From: Phytophthora colocasiae | Taxonomy: Eukaryota; Oomycota; Peronosporomycetes; Peronosporales; Peronosporaceae | Assembly: GCA_018806915.1 (NCBI GenBank) | Contig: JAGKQI010000073.1 | Span: 124,001-188,000, forward strand | Direction of reading: 5' to 3' | DNA length: 64,000 bases | In this document: piece after piece, positions 51,601 to 61,393 of the stretch | Layout: the number at the start of each line of letters is the position of its first letter | Position numbering within the stretch: position 1 is the first letter of the stretch | The notes under the pieces: model-generated | Told to the model about the DNA's origin: nothing | Database searches by the model: none | The model's input: the letters and a program-made list of their open reading frames with translations, nothing else | Position numbers and translations under genes: made by a program

Positions 51601-54355
51601 TATAGTAGTTCAAACTTCCTAGGAACGATTGCATGGATCGGAGTGATCCAGGGAATGGTAGATCCGTCAGAGACTTCAGGTCTTTCGGGTTTGCCTCCAA
51701 TCCGTCGATTGACACTTTGTGTCCGAGATATTCCACCTTATCCATGCCCCCAGAAGCTCTTCGCCACACTGATCGAGAGATTCCACTTATCACAGGCCTC
51801 CAATAGGTCTTCCACCCGGTCGCACATTTGATCCCATGTTCCAGCCGTGATCAAGATATCGTCGATGTATGATCTCCGTCCTAGAACCGACGGGCGACCA
51901 GGATCTTCCGGGATCCCTGATTCAAACACATCGGTAGAGTCTTCCGTATTCCCTGACTGGGAGATCTTCAAAAACCCATATAGAGCGTTGTCCACAAGAC
52001 GTTGATAGATCTGAGGGGCTTTCTTCAGTCCGAACGGCATACGATTCCACTCGAAAAGGCCAAATGGAGTGATGAAAGCTGAGATCGCGCGAGCTCGATC
52101 GGTCATTGACACGACCCAGAATCCACTCGCCATGTCTAATGAACAATACCACAGAACCTTGTCAAGATCCTCTAGTAGGTCATTGATCAGAGGCATCGGG
52201 TAGATCATCAACCTCGTGAGACCGTTCACCAGCCGATAGCCGATACATAGTCGGATGTCTACACCGTTCTTCTTGATGATCACCACGATCGGCGATGCCC
52301 ACGGCGAGGTCGATGGCCGGATGATCTTGGCAGCTAGGAGTCCTTTGATGAGATCCGATACTTTCTCGCGGAATTGTGGCGCCACCTTCCGGATTCGTTG
52401 TGCAATCGGCTTTGCATCCCCACGTCGATATCACATATAACACCCTTGGTCGCCGGAGGAAGTGCGCTTCCTTTCCCGATCAGGAGATGTCGCTTCTTCC
52501 AAATAATCTGTCGAAGTTTCTCGATCTCCTCCGGGGTAGCCGATCCCGGATTTCCTACTTGTAGATCTTCAACCCTGACTTCTTCAGTGGTGGAGATCTG
52601 GATTTCTGGTACTACTGCGAGATTATCGGCTAGATCTTCGGCCGAAAAATCGCCGCTTTCGTGTAAGTGGGTCTGATCGGCGTTCTGGATCCCTTCCGGA
52701 GATGTCAGATCGGGTTCGTTCGTCGATGGATCACGGAGTCTATCGTCCTTGGCCGTCAGGATCGGGGCAACCTCTATCGCGGGGCCGGCGTCAGCGTCGG
52801 ATACATGTTTGATCTCAATTTGAAAATCTGGTTTTTCTGTTTTTACCTCGATCTCTTCTTCGCATGTCCGATCTGTCCGATCTGGGGCCTGATCTGGCAA
52901 GCTCTCATTCGTCTCAGTCTCACCATTCGTCTCAGTCTCACCGCCCCCAGCTTCGCCACTCGGGGCCTTGTCGGAACTGATCGTGATCGGTGGGGTATCC
53001 ATGGGATCCGGATGGGGATCGATGAATGCAACCTTTACTTCGGCCGCATCGGTTGGTGATCGAGGTTCCAACGTCGATATTGGCGCAGGATCAGGATCGG
53101 TCTTGGTCGTCCCACCTCGGCGGAGTATGGATCGCGGCGTAACGTAGGTCGGCCGTTCGACCGACGATGAGGGGATCTCTACCGATTCCTGAGGTTCTGG
53201 TCTTGCGTCCACAGTCGCCTCTAGAGCTAGGTTCTGCCACTCCATGTAGCGCCGGGATCCGACCGACACAAACCCAGGGTATCGAGGAACTTTTTCTTGA
53301 TCAAGTACCATTCCGACATGCAATCTGTGATCCAATCGTAAAATCTTCTCGCTCAAATTCGTGATCACTAAGTACCGAGTTCGGCCGGGTCCATTTACCA
53401 CGGTAGGTACCCATCGGTCGCCTCTGGTCACCCACAATTTCTCCGTCGCCGATAATTTCACCCTCGATGCGGTCTCTTCAGATCCCCCAACTGGGATATG
53501 TAGATCTTCCTCCAATTTTACTGATTTTACTTTCTCCCCGTATAATCTCTTGCGACCACTAAGTGGGATTCCCACCTCATTGGGTAAGCACATCGATCCC
53601 TTCGCTAGATCCATCCGGACCCCAGCCGGGATCATGAAATCCATACCCAGGATCGCATCTTGTCCGGATAGATTTCCGATCCAAATATCGAAAAAGTAAA
53701 CCAAGTATCCTGCAAGCGTGGTCTTGATCCTCGTTCTCCCTTTGGTGGTATACACATTGTCACCGATCCCAACACACTCCTGTCTCTGACTAGTGTCAAA
53801 GTGGCACCCAACCTTACGAGCAAAGGCGGTATCCAAGATGGATACCTCGGCGCCAGTGTCCAGGAGCAAGATCGCTCTTTCATGATTGATCTTGCCTGAG
53901 ATCTTGGCCTGGCGGGACCATTTCCCTGGTGCGTGATATTTCCAATACCCCCTGGATTCTCCTTCCTTGAGATCCAAGGCCACCTCCGCACCAGATCGAG
54001 AGAACTCATCGACCCGGGGAAGATTCGCGATCCTAGCAGTATACGAATGCAACTTACATGTATTACCGCGCAGATCCGAACTCTCCCTATCTTGATCTCT
54101 CGATTTCTTGTTCACATATGCATAGATGCGGTACTCAGAACGCTCGGCTCGTACCGGTGTCCAAACCGGCGAGCGTCCTAGTTTAACATCTTCTCCACCT
54201 TCTCGGGGAACAACCCAGCGTGTCGAGTCGGATCGTACCACTTGCGGATCTGGTTGTAGAATTCTTCCATGGGGCATTCTCCAGCTTCGTGGATTTCCCC
54301 ACAACCGCGGCAAGTATACAGACAGCGGTCCGTTGGGTGACCTCTTTTCCCGCAC
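48616..54355 (-). pseudogene. Gypsy pol with retropepsin, RT, RNase H, second archaeal-type RNase H, integrase and chromodomain; several frameshifts
   Basis: In minus-strand order: retropepsin (AILLLDTGAEVSILDTAF), RT (YCSLDMASGFWVVSMTD; YIDDILITAG, the YxDD box), RNase H (VVIVYASDWAISATLMQEHD), then an extra RNase H (WVISFDGSARVKRGGGAFSA; NEAEYRGLLLGL; GDSNLVIRQVRGE). Integrase follows with the HHCC finger (HHYHTTLEGGHQGIG...CVDCETG) and D, D, E in AMDHIP, RHDREPG and GTAEQ. A chromodomain (EYEVERISDMRSG...FLVHWVGYDEPTWVDEADL) ends it. The second RNase H is typical of plant Tat and certain oomycete Gypsy lineages. One-base lesions occur at C-run 52418-52421, C-run 51747-51751, T-run 51096-51099 and about 50909-50915, so the copy is inactive unless these are sequencing errors. 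Confidence 0.88.
54138..54187 (-). promoter_or_regulatory. Candidate -1 frameshift signal of the aRNH Gypsy
   Basis: GTTAAAC (54187-54181) is phased so that TTA AAC are gag codons directly before the TAG stop. The -1 frame (GTT AAA CTA) continues into pol as VKLGRSPVWTPVRAERSEYR. Downstream GGACGCTCG (54178-54170) pairs with CGAGCGTTC (54146-54138), 9 bp with one G-U, enclosing a CCGG...CCGG hairpin. The spacer is short (2-4 nt), which is suboptimal for classical signals. Confidence 0.55.
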
Positions 54356-55404
54356 CTATCACAGGTTAGACGTCTCCAACAGTCCAGATCCGTATGCTTC
54401 CGGGACCCGCAGTGCGAACAGCGGCTCCGATCATGATCCGGCGAGCCTCGACGATCCGAGACCCGGCTCCGATCCTGCGTATTCGCGTGAGATCGTGGTT
54501 GGTCCGCCTGGTGGGGGGCGCCCCCAGTACCAGTCGACTTGTCATCTGCCGCAGCGAGATAGATTCTCCGGAGGTCGCCTTCGGAGTCGGATCCATCCGA
54601 TCCGGAGACTTCCTCGGACTCCGAACTTGGATCGTGGGCCTGAATCGCGCGCACCACAGCCCGAGCGGGCGCTGTTGGAGCGCTAGCGGGTATCTTCTGT
54701 CGGTATTTCGAGCCGAATGCGGACTTACGCTGTCTACTTTTCGCTCTTTCTCGCGCGCGAAGCACCTCCTCCAGATCCTCGACGCCCGTGAGCCGAAGCA
54801 AGGTCAGCCGATCGGCTAGCTCGGGATCACCCAATGTTTCGATATAATGATCGACGTGTTCCCGACGCGCCTTGGGGCTCCCATCCTTGATTTTGAGTTT
54901 AGCCCTCAGAGCGGCTACGTTGAGCCGATAAAGGTAATCCAGAGGGGTCTCTTCGGATCGTTTGCGGGCATGGTAGTATTGCCATGCAACGGACATCCCC
55001 AGTCCGCAATATTGTGTTTGAAAACTGTCGAGCAAATCTGCCCAACAGGTCTTCGTGGTCCGACTCAGCTGGCGATACCAATTCTTAGCTGGGCCGATCA
55101 TCAGGCCAGCGAACGTGAGGCATTTTTCTTCTTCCGTGGCTTGATCACGCTGAAACGCTGACTTGACTTTGCCGATCCAGGCCCGTGCGCGATCTTCGTC
55201 CAGATCCTTACCAGCAAATTCTTTCAAATCTGAGATCGCCGAGATCCGAACCCTTTGGATCACCGAGGACCCTCCTGGCCCGATGGCGGCCGAGGCCACA
55301 GCAGCTCGACTCGGTGTAGGTCGGCCGGTGTTTGGTATCCCCAAGTCATCGGGGTCGTATTCCCAGGAATCTGGATCCTGGGCTGCGACCGACTCCATGT
55401 CCAC
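54178..55404 (-). CDS. Gag of the aRNH Gypsy element (408 aa)
   Basis: The structural protein of the retrotransposon particle. From the ATG at 55404 an acidic N-terminus leads to a retrotransposon-gag core (ARAWIGKVKSAFQRDQATEE, CLTFAGLMIGPAKNWYRQLS, LDYLYRLNVAALRAKL). The C-terminal part has zinc knuckles (CSHCGSRKHTDLDC, CDRCGKRGHPTDRC, CRGCGEIHEAGEC). An overlapping frame upstream (MAMDRFLKEQSQLIRETRSG, about 55480-55410) looks like a gag N-terminus displaced by one base, so the original start may lie further upstream. It ends at TAG 54178 immediately after a GTTAAAC heptamer. Pol is in the -1 frame and overlaps by about 175 bp. Confidence 0.85.
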   Translation of the reverse strand: MDMESVAAQDPDSWEYDPDDLGIPNTGRPTPSRAAVASAAIGPGGSSVIQRVRISAISDLKEFAGKDLDEDRARAWIGKVKSAFQRDQATEEEKCLTFAGLMIGPAKNWYRQLSRTTKTCWADLLDSFQTQYCGLGMSVAWQYYHARKRSEETPLDYLYRLNVAALRAKLKIKDGSPKARREHVDHYIETLGDPELADRLTLLRLTGVEDLEEVLRARERAKSRQRKSAFGSKYRQKIPASAPTAPARAVVRAIQAHDPSSESEEVSGSDGSDSEGDLRRIYLAAADDKSTGTGGAPHQADQPRSHANTQDRSRVSDRRGSPDHDRSRCSHCGSRKHTDLDCWRRLTCDRCGKRGHPTDRCLYTCRGCGEIHEAGECPMEEFYNQIRKWYDPTRHAGLFPEKVEKMLN

Positions 55405-55872
55405 ATCGGATGTTCCCCGGACCGGGTTTCTCGGATCAACTGACTTTGTTCCTTCAGAAACCGATCCATCGCCATCTGGAAGTATTGATCCGGCTTCTCG
55501 TCGGATCCGGGAGGTTTGACTGTTGGAGTAACATGATCAGTTATTGCCTGTCGGCTCCTCACTTGGTCTAACACTAGAAAGGACTTTGCAAAGTAATGGT
55601 GTACATAGCAAGGAAACAGCACCGTATTTCGTTACAGATCAGATATTGTTCTGCCTTTGTCCGTTTGTGTAGATTTTCTCCTTTCGATTCGACCTACCCC
55701 TGTGCATCGTCACTTCTCTCTCACAGTTGTTCCACTTGGTTTTAGTATTGAGCTACTTTCAATACAAATATATAGTCTAAATTCGAATATGTTGGAGCCT
55801 CCAACATGCGTATAGATGCTGTGGTTAGGTTTTCAAGAGCTATACACCCATTATGTTGGTGGCTCCAACATA
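55405..55872 (-). repeat. Probable 5' LTR/leader of the aRNH Gypsy, boundaries unresolved
   Basis: TGTTGG...CCAACA palindromes occur at about 55856-55872, 55790-55806 and again past pol at 48596-48612, as expected for LTR termini. The 21 bases after 55872 (minus strand) match those after 48612, then the sequences diverge, so I cannot pair full LTRs. TTAACCCTTCAACCCCC, the end of pol, also occurs just outside at about 55876-55892, suggesting a relic of a second copy. Confidence 0.4.
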
Positions 55873-56328
55873 TGGGGGTTGAAGGGTTAACTGTGGGGCC
55901 ATATTGAGCGCGTTCCTACGTGATCATGCTAACCGGAACCGGTTTGGCGTGATGCAGTCGCACGAAGAAGTGTAGGAGAGGTCAGGCGAGGTAACAGGGT
56001 TGCCTCGCCGTGATCGAGGGAGCTGATGTGGGGGAGAATCCAGATCAGAGCGAGAGTTTATATTTGTGTATATGCATGTGAGCAGGGAATTTGACGTTGG
56101 AGAAATGGTGATCCGGAATGTCGAGATGGAGATGAAGGGGGATCACGTTCTCAAAATGATGGAGTACGATGGGAACGACTGTGGGAATGGAGATTACGAG
56201 AATCACGAGTGGAGATTATGAGTTACGAATGGAGATGGAAGAATGCAGAACGGCCCTGGATGGGGTTCCGAATCCGAACTCGGGGAGAAGCCCCGAGCCT
56301 TGCTGCAGGTGATCGAAGTTAGCACGAC
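55873..56328. other. Non-coding gap between the aRNH Gypsy and the X-family ORF1
   Basis: Contains imperfect purine-rich repeats on the plus strand (gagatggagatgaag, gaatggagattacgag, gagtggagattatgag, 56125-56245). These would be a polypyrimidine tract downstream of ORF1 on the minus strand. No gene or RNA recognised. Confidence 0.4.
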
Positions 56329-59300
56329 TTACGGAGAAGCGGCCCCAGCGGGAGGAGGATTGAACTTGCCGATAAGGCGGGGGATCCTGGTAGCGGGGTG
56401 GTTGACCGGGTCTTGCCGATACTGGTTACGCCACGGATCCGCCTCGTCACACTCCTCCAGAGCCTCGATCAGGTTCGCCGGCTCTGGGACGTTCGCGTTG
56501 GGATCCGCCCGGTTGGCACGCCGAGAGACCACGCCGGGATACCAACGAACCGCATCCACTGCCGGAATGGGGAGGTGAAGGAAGAACGGATCCAACAGGA
56601 TGTCGAGATCGAACCACTGGTCGCGCATCATGGCGGGGAAGGAGGCGAGGAATTTGCGCCAAGCAGACCCAGCCCGACTCCGCCTGGCCTTGCGAGCGAC
56701 GTAATACCGCTGCGGTTCGAGATCCGCATCTTGCATGGCAGAGGTGATCTCGAGGTTATGGGTGGACTCCCAAAACGCCTGACGGTGCCGTTCCTCCAGG
56801 ACGCGATAGGTGGCGGCCACGGCCGCGAGGGGTGTTCCCTCCCTCTCATGCAAATCGAGGTCGAACGTGAGGGGACCCGGGTTCGCGAAGTCGTTCCACG
56901 GCTCCAGAGCCAGCAGATCGAGCACGTTCACGCCCGTGATCAACTCGTTGAGATAGCCGGTGCCGGGGGTCGGCGCGAGTCCAGCCTGCACCCGAGAGGG
57001 GAACAGCCAACCCGAAGGGATCAACAACCGTTTGCCCAAAGAATTGGCAATCAGACCCACGATCGAATACTGCCCGATCACCTGCGGATCCCACGGTTCG
57101 ATGTCCGCGGCCGCGAAGGTACGCTGCCGATCGTACCCTGGAATGAAAGAGGCGACCGGGAACAGGGGTAGTCGGAGCCCGAGGGGCGGGGAACCGCCGA
57201 GAGGAGGTGGCGGCGGTGACGGGGAACCCGGAGGTGATCCCGGAGACGGTGGGCCTGATCCATCCGGAGATGGGCTTGAGCCGTCCGGAGACCCCGATCC
57301 ACGAGCGCCAGAAGATCCGCCTCTCGGAACCTGACCGGACTCGCGCCGGTGCGTCGAGATAGATCGTTGGCGACTCATGCGTAGAACATCGTCCTCCTCG
57401 GAGTCCTCCGCCTCATTGGAACGTTCCGATTCAGCCTCAGAACTAGTTCCATTGCTGGGTTCTGGACTCTCGTCCTCTTCGGACGGCGATGAGAATGGGT
57501 GCTCGGGATCGTAGTCGGAGTCTTCCTCTTCCTCGTCCTGCGAATCACCATCGGCGGGGAGCGATCCGAGCTGATCCGTCGGTGCCGGGGTCGGATCAGG
57601 GGCTGGAGTGTCGGTTTCCTCCCCTCCGGCCTGCCCAGAAGCTTGATCCGCCAACAGATCCAGCGGGCTCGCCGCTGATCCTGCCGAGGTCGGAACCACC
57701 GTCGGTGTGACAGGCTGGGTTGATCCGGGAGCTTCGGCAGCCGCAGGTTTTAGATCACGGGGGGCTGAGGAGCTCCGAGCTGGACGCTTGCGTGAGGAAG
57801 GAGGAACGGCCGGGGAGGCGGAGGCGCTTCGAGATCTTTTGGTGGCACGAGCCGCCCGTCGATCCGCGATCCACGAGGACAACCGAGCAGAGGAATCCTC
57901 GGCGTGATGCAGCTGTTGTTCGGCTTCGGCATAATCAGCGTCCAGCTCTTGATGAGCCTGTCGAAGCTCTGCGTTCTGTCGCTGGAGTTGGTCGAGGTCA
58001 GCGAGGGCCGATGCGTTCTGTCGCTGGAGTTGGTCGAGTTCCTGTGTCGCCGCATCCCGGGCGGAACGGGCCACGTCAAGGTCTGCGAGGGCAGACAAAC
58101 GATCTTGGGTGGCGTCGTCCAGGTCGACCTGGATTCGATCACGATCCACCGTGACTCGATTGAGATCTTGCATCGCCTGATCCCGGTCGAGGCGGGCCTG
58201 GTCCAGGTCTGCGACGGCCTGATCCCGCTCGACCATTGCGGCACGATGCTGGACGGAGAGCTGGTCGCGGTCGTGCTGAATTATTTCCAGATTTCCCAAA
58301 GCGTCTGCCAGATCTTGCTCCAGACTGGAGATGGCGGCGGCGTCGGCAGTTGCGCCCGAGGGAGGAGCGCGAGAATCCGGTGCAGACACATCCTCCAGGG
58401 CGAGGTGTGCCCGGGCCAGCTCTGCCTGGTGGCCCTCTGCCTCGCGTTCCAGGTACGCGACCTCGGCTCGAGCCGTGAGCAATTCCGCTTGAGCCCGCGT
58501 CAACTCCAACCTCAACCGAGCTTCCTCTGCTGAAGGTCGAGTCTGATCAGCGGGCGTGGCCATGGCCGCTTGTTGACCTTGGGCGGGATCGCTCCTCTGC
58601 CAGCGATCAAGGCTACGCTGAGTGAGAGTCAAATCATGGCGCACGGCGGCGAGCTCCCGTTCGCGATCCTGAAGTTCATCTCGGAGTTCAATCTCCGTCT
58701 CTCCTGCTACGCGAAGTTCGGCCAGCCGGAAGTCGAGATCCTCAAGCGCAGAGTCTAGCCGCGCCTGGATCCGGGCCATTTGCCGCTCAGACTCCCACCG
58801 TTCGGCGTCGTGTTGAGCCCGCTGATCTTGCAGGGCGGCGACCGCGTTCCCACCGATAATATCTCCGGCTCCCGACCGCAGACGAGCGATTCCGGCGTTC
58901 AGCCGCAAGATCTCCTCCGCCTGGTCGTCTCGGAAGCGCTCCATATCCTCCATGTCGGACCGCAACCGGCGAACGGTGTCATCCAGGTGGTCCCGATCGC
59001 GACCCAAGGTCTCACGCACCCATTGGCTATGGGCCAGCCTCGCTTGCAAGGTGACCAGCTCAGGGTTCACCCCAGGAGCTGCGAAGCGTGAGGCGGTGGA
59101 TCGAGCTGATCGGTTCGAGTGCTCGCTCGAAGGAGTTCTCGGCGTCGAAGGGGGCGAAGAAGGCGGATCGGACATCGTGGAGAAGTGGTGGTGTTCGAAC
59201 AGCTTGTATTCCAGGTGGCAAATGTGGAAATAAGCCCGAAGTGGGCTGCGGCAGCCCAACTTACGCGCTGGGGGCGGATGTGGTGAAGCGAACGAGAATT

Positions 59301-59349
59301 TTTCCCGGAGAGGCGATATCAGCCACGAACCCGGAGAGAGCCGGAACAA
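56329..59349 (-). CDS. X-family ORF1: giant coiled-coil, gag-like protein (up to 1006 aa)
   Basis: An uninterrupted frame. The first about 58 residues may be untranslated; Met at 59175 (MSDPPSSPPSTPRTPSSEHS) gives a more natural 948-residue start. Residues about 90-500 are a long coiled coil, with an Asp/Gln/Leu heptad stretch (DLDQARLDRDQAMQDLNRV and variants). A basic, Ser/Pro/acidic disordered linker follows, and then a conserved-looking globular end (YSIVGLIANSLGKRLLIPSG, WRKFLASFPAMMRDQWFDLD). No protease, RT, zinc knuckle or CCHC is seen. It starts 180-350 bp after the X LTR/PBS, the place of gag, so I infer a structural protein of a large non-autonomous LTR element. Function unknown; an intact frame in otherwise decayed DNA suggests recent activity. 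Confidence 0.75.
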   Translation of the reverse strand: MFRLSPGSWLISPLREKFSFASPHPPPARKLGCRSPLRAYFHICHLEYKLFEHHHFSTMSDPPSSPPSTPRTPSSEHSNRSARSTASRFAAPGVNPELVTLQARLAHSQWVRETLGRDRDHLDDTVRRLRSDMEDMERFRDDQAEEILRLNAGIARLRSGAGDIIGGNAVAALQDQRAQHDAERWESERQMARIQARLDSALEDLDFRLAELRVAGETEIELRDELQDRERELAAVRHDLTLTQRSLDRWQRSDPAQGQQAAMATPADQTRPSAEEARLRLELTRAQAELLTARAEVAYLEREAEGHQAELARAHLALEDVSAPDSRAPPSGATADAAAISSLEQDLADALGNLEIIQHDRDQLSVQHRAAMVERDQAVADLDQARLDRDQAMQDLNRVTVDRDRIQVDLDDATQDRLSALADLDVARSARDAATQELDQLQRQNASALADLDQLQRQNAELRQAHQELDADYAEAEQQLHHAEDSSARLSSWIADRRAARATKRSRSASASPAVPPSSRKRPARSSSAPRDLKPAAAEAPGSTQPVTPTVVPTSAGSAASPLDLLADQASGQAGGEETDTPAPDPTPAPTDQLGSLPADGDSQDEEEEDSDYDPEHPFSSPSEEDESPEPSNGTSSEAESERSNEAEDSEEDDVLRMSRQRSISTHRRESGQVPRGGSSGARGSGSPDGSSPSPDGSGPPSPGSPPGSPSPPPPPLGGSPPLGLRLPLFPVASFIPGYDRQRTFAAADIEPWDPQVIGQYSIVGLIANSLGKRLLIPSGWLFPSRVQAGLAPTPGTGYLNELITGVNVLDLLALEPWNDFANPGPLTFDLDLHEREGTPLAAVAATYRVLEERHRQAFWESTHNLEITSAMQDADLEPQRYYVARKARRSRAGSAWRKFLASFPAMMRDQWFDLDILLDPFFLHLPIPAVDAVRWYPGVVSRRANRADPNANVPEPANLIEALEECDEADPWRNQYRQDPVNHPATRIPRLIGKFNPPPAGAASP

Positions 59350-59526
59350 GCGACAGGGGGGACCTGTGATCCCCAGACCTGATCCGGATTCTCCGAACGA
59401 CTACCAGGCGGGATCAGGCAGCGATCAAGTCCCGATTAAGTACGAGATCAAGCTTCGGTTAAGTACGGAATCGGCTCGCGATCAGGGTTAGGGGGAGCCA
59501 AGCTAGGGATCAGCGATGTAGCCAGT
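59350..59526 (-). other. X-family leader and putative primer-binding site (minus strand)
   Basis: On the minus strand, directly after the LTR end CATGACA, comes CTGGCTACATCGCTG. It could prime from a tRNA ending ...GTAGCCA. The rest is GATC-rich non-coding leader (gatcaagcttcgg, gatcagg). Confidence 0.45.
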
Positions 59527-59982
59527 GTCATGTGATCATAGGATAGTAAATCAGGATGGGATTAGTAGGCATAGGAATAGCCATAAACAGAATCGAATTT
59601 GCCCTGAACCACTCAAGTGTCCTCGCTACGCCTGGAACCGGGAACTACATTGGCCCTACGAGCGTCGAGAATATATTGGCCAGCTTTGCCCTATCTAGTG
59701 AACTATTTTTTAAGTGTATACATCGGATCGGAAGGAATTGGTTGTTTGGCCCAACGATCCCGTCGAATCTCGCCCCCTCAAGACCCCCGCTATCGGAAGC
59801 GGAAAACAACGGAAAGGAAGGGACTGAATCCCGAACATTGGACTATTGGAAGACCTGGATCAAGAACCAGGCACCCGGATCAAGGCTCGAGAACTCGCCT
59901 ACGACCGGGATCAAGTACCCCGAGGTGGAGTGAAGAACTTCCACGCCGCCTCAAACCCCTGCGTCACCCAAGACCTCCTTCC
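59527..59982 (-). repeat. X-family 5' LTR, truncated by insertion of Gypsy C
   Basis: On the plus strand it starts TGTCATGTGATCATAGG and matches the LTRs at 40491-41172 (reverse complement) and 46443-47071 (direct). It breaks after CTCCTTCC at 59982, where a family C LTR begins; in the 46 kb copy the same stretch continues GACCTACAAG. About 200 bp of this LTR are therefore displaced beyond the Gypsy C array or lost. Confidence 0.7.
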
Positions 59983-60364
59983 TGTAACGGGGATGTTACA
60001 CGAATGTTTCTCGTTGGTGTGTGACACACGTGGATACATTTATGTGGGTACATAATGGTGTGGCACACACGAGTAGATACGTGGATGGCCTCAGAGCCTC
60101 ACGTTGCATTTTGATTAGGATTTAGTATGTTAGATACTAAAACCGTTACATTTAGGATTAAGGCAATTAAGTCAATAAAAATCAGTTTGCATTTTACATA
60201 ATTAGTGTTAGTTCCTTTATTATAGGGACACTGATTGTGGTTGTCCCGTATTTAGTGGACTACTTGGTTCTTATATAGGACCGAAGGCTAGTGCCTTGCA
60301 AGCAGGACTCTACGAGTCAACTAAACTTCCTCTGTGCCGTGCACACCTACGCAGCCCCGCTGCA
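59983..60364 (+). repeat. Gypsy C LTR, copy 1 (382 bp)
   Basis: TGTAACGGGGATGTTACACG ... CCCCGCTGCA. It is followed by TC and the PBS TGGTAGCACTAGTAGTC, whose first eight bases fit the initiator tRNA-Met 3' end. Its 3' half (from GATTAGGATTTAGTATG) is almost identical to copy 2, while the 5' half (U3) differs strongly. Confidence 0.85.
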
Positions 60365-60421
60365 TCTGGTAGCACTAGTAGTCAATCCAACTCCTGAGTT
60401 GAAGACTGTTTATCAGTGAGA

Positions 60422-61393
60422 ATGGAGCAAGAAGCATACGCGCACTTGACTCCGAGTCAGCAGGACACGCTTAACAAGCTTACGTCCTTACTGGGCCCTG
60501 AAGGTATGGCGCACCTTGCGTCTCAAGGGCCGGAGGCCGTCAACGCGCGCCTCGAGGCATTTGCCTCGTACGAGAACGCTCTCGTCGAGCACATTCAGCG
60601 GAATGTAAAAGGGGCTACCCCTGCTCCGAGAGCTAAGCCCGTCACGCTCAGCGTGAAGACCTTCCACGGGAAGGAGGGAGAGAACCTCCTGTTGTGGACC
60701 CGAGAGGTCGAAATGGCCATGGGGGCCGCCATGCTCCAGTTGGAGGGCCAACGCGTGGCGTTTGCCATCTCCAAGCTCGAAGGACGAGCACGAGAATGGG
60801 CTTTGACGTCTGGGACGTCGGTGGAAGCGGCCTTCCCTACTTGGGGCGAGCTAAAGGCCAAGCTCACGCAAGTGTTTGCTCCGCCTAACCAGGCGTATCG
60901 CGTGCGGTCACGCTTCCTTGCTTGCCGACAGGGCAAGAAGGATCTGGTGGACTATGTCCAAGAGCTGCGCACGCTCATCGCCGGCATGGCCGCCGACCCT
61001 CTACCCGAGGTGGTCGCCGTGACCGTCTTCATGGAAGGCTTGCGAGCTGGCGTGGCCAGGACGGAGGCATTCCGTCAGAACCCCCGCAGCTTCGAGGACG
61101 CTGTCAGCGTGGCATTGAATGCCGAACACAACTTTAAGTTGTCGAGGGTCGGTGCTATCAGCACAGGGTCCGGTGGACCCGAGCCCATGGACCTCAGCTA
61201 TGCTGAAGATGAGGTAGCTGAGCTACGAGCTGCGGTGCAGCGTATGAGCACCCGCCGGTGCTATACATGCGGCAGTCCCTCACACCTGAGGCCCAACTGC
61301 CCTCTGCGCAAAGAGCGCGCCGGCCAGAATGGCCGCAACCCTGCCGCGGGTCCCGCTTTGGGCTCTGCCCAGGGAAACGCCGACTCCCAGTAG
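60422..61393 (+). CDS. Gypsy C gag, copy 1 (323 aa)
   Basis: Starts at ATG 60422 after the LTR and PBS. An N-terminal helical region ([20 protein letters not shown]) is followed by a retrotransposon-gag core ([52 protein letters not shown]). Near residues 280-293 is a CCHC knuckle [14 protein letters not shown] (C-x2-C-x4-H-x4-C, nucleic-acid binding). It ends SAQGNADSQ at TAG 61391-61393. The stop lies in the 5' arm of the frameshift hairpin, and protease is in the -1 frame overlapping the gag end, so Gag and Gag-Pol would be made in a fixed ratio. This frame appears intact. Confidence 0.9.
   Translation: MEQEAYAHLTPSQQDTLNKLTSLLGPEGMAHLASQGPEAVNARLEAFASYENALVEHIQRNVKGATPAPRAKPVTLSVKTFHGKEGENLLLWTREVEMAMGAAMLQLEGQRVAFAISKLEGRAREWALTSGTSVEAAFPTWGELKAKLTQVFAPPNQAYRVRSRFLACRQGKKDLVDYVQELRTLIAGMAADPLPEVVAVTVFMEGLRAGVARTEAFRQNPRSFEDAVSVALNAEHNFKLSRVGAISTGSGGPEPMDLSYAEDEVAELRAAVQRMSTRRCYTCGSPSHLRPNCPLRKERAGQNGRNPAAGPALGSAQGNADSQ

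Noticed and set aside
57386..57560. Functional RNA or promoter in the acidic repeat part of X ORF1
   Set aside because: The GA/TC-rich repeats are explained by Glu/Asp/Ser low-complexity coding.
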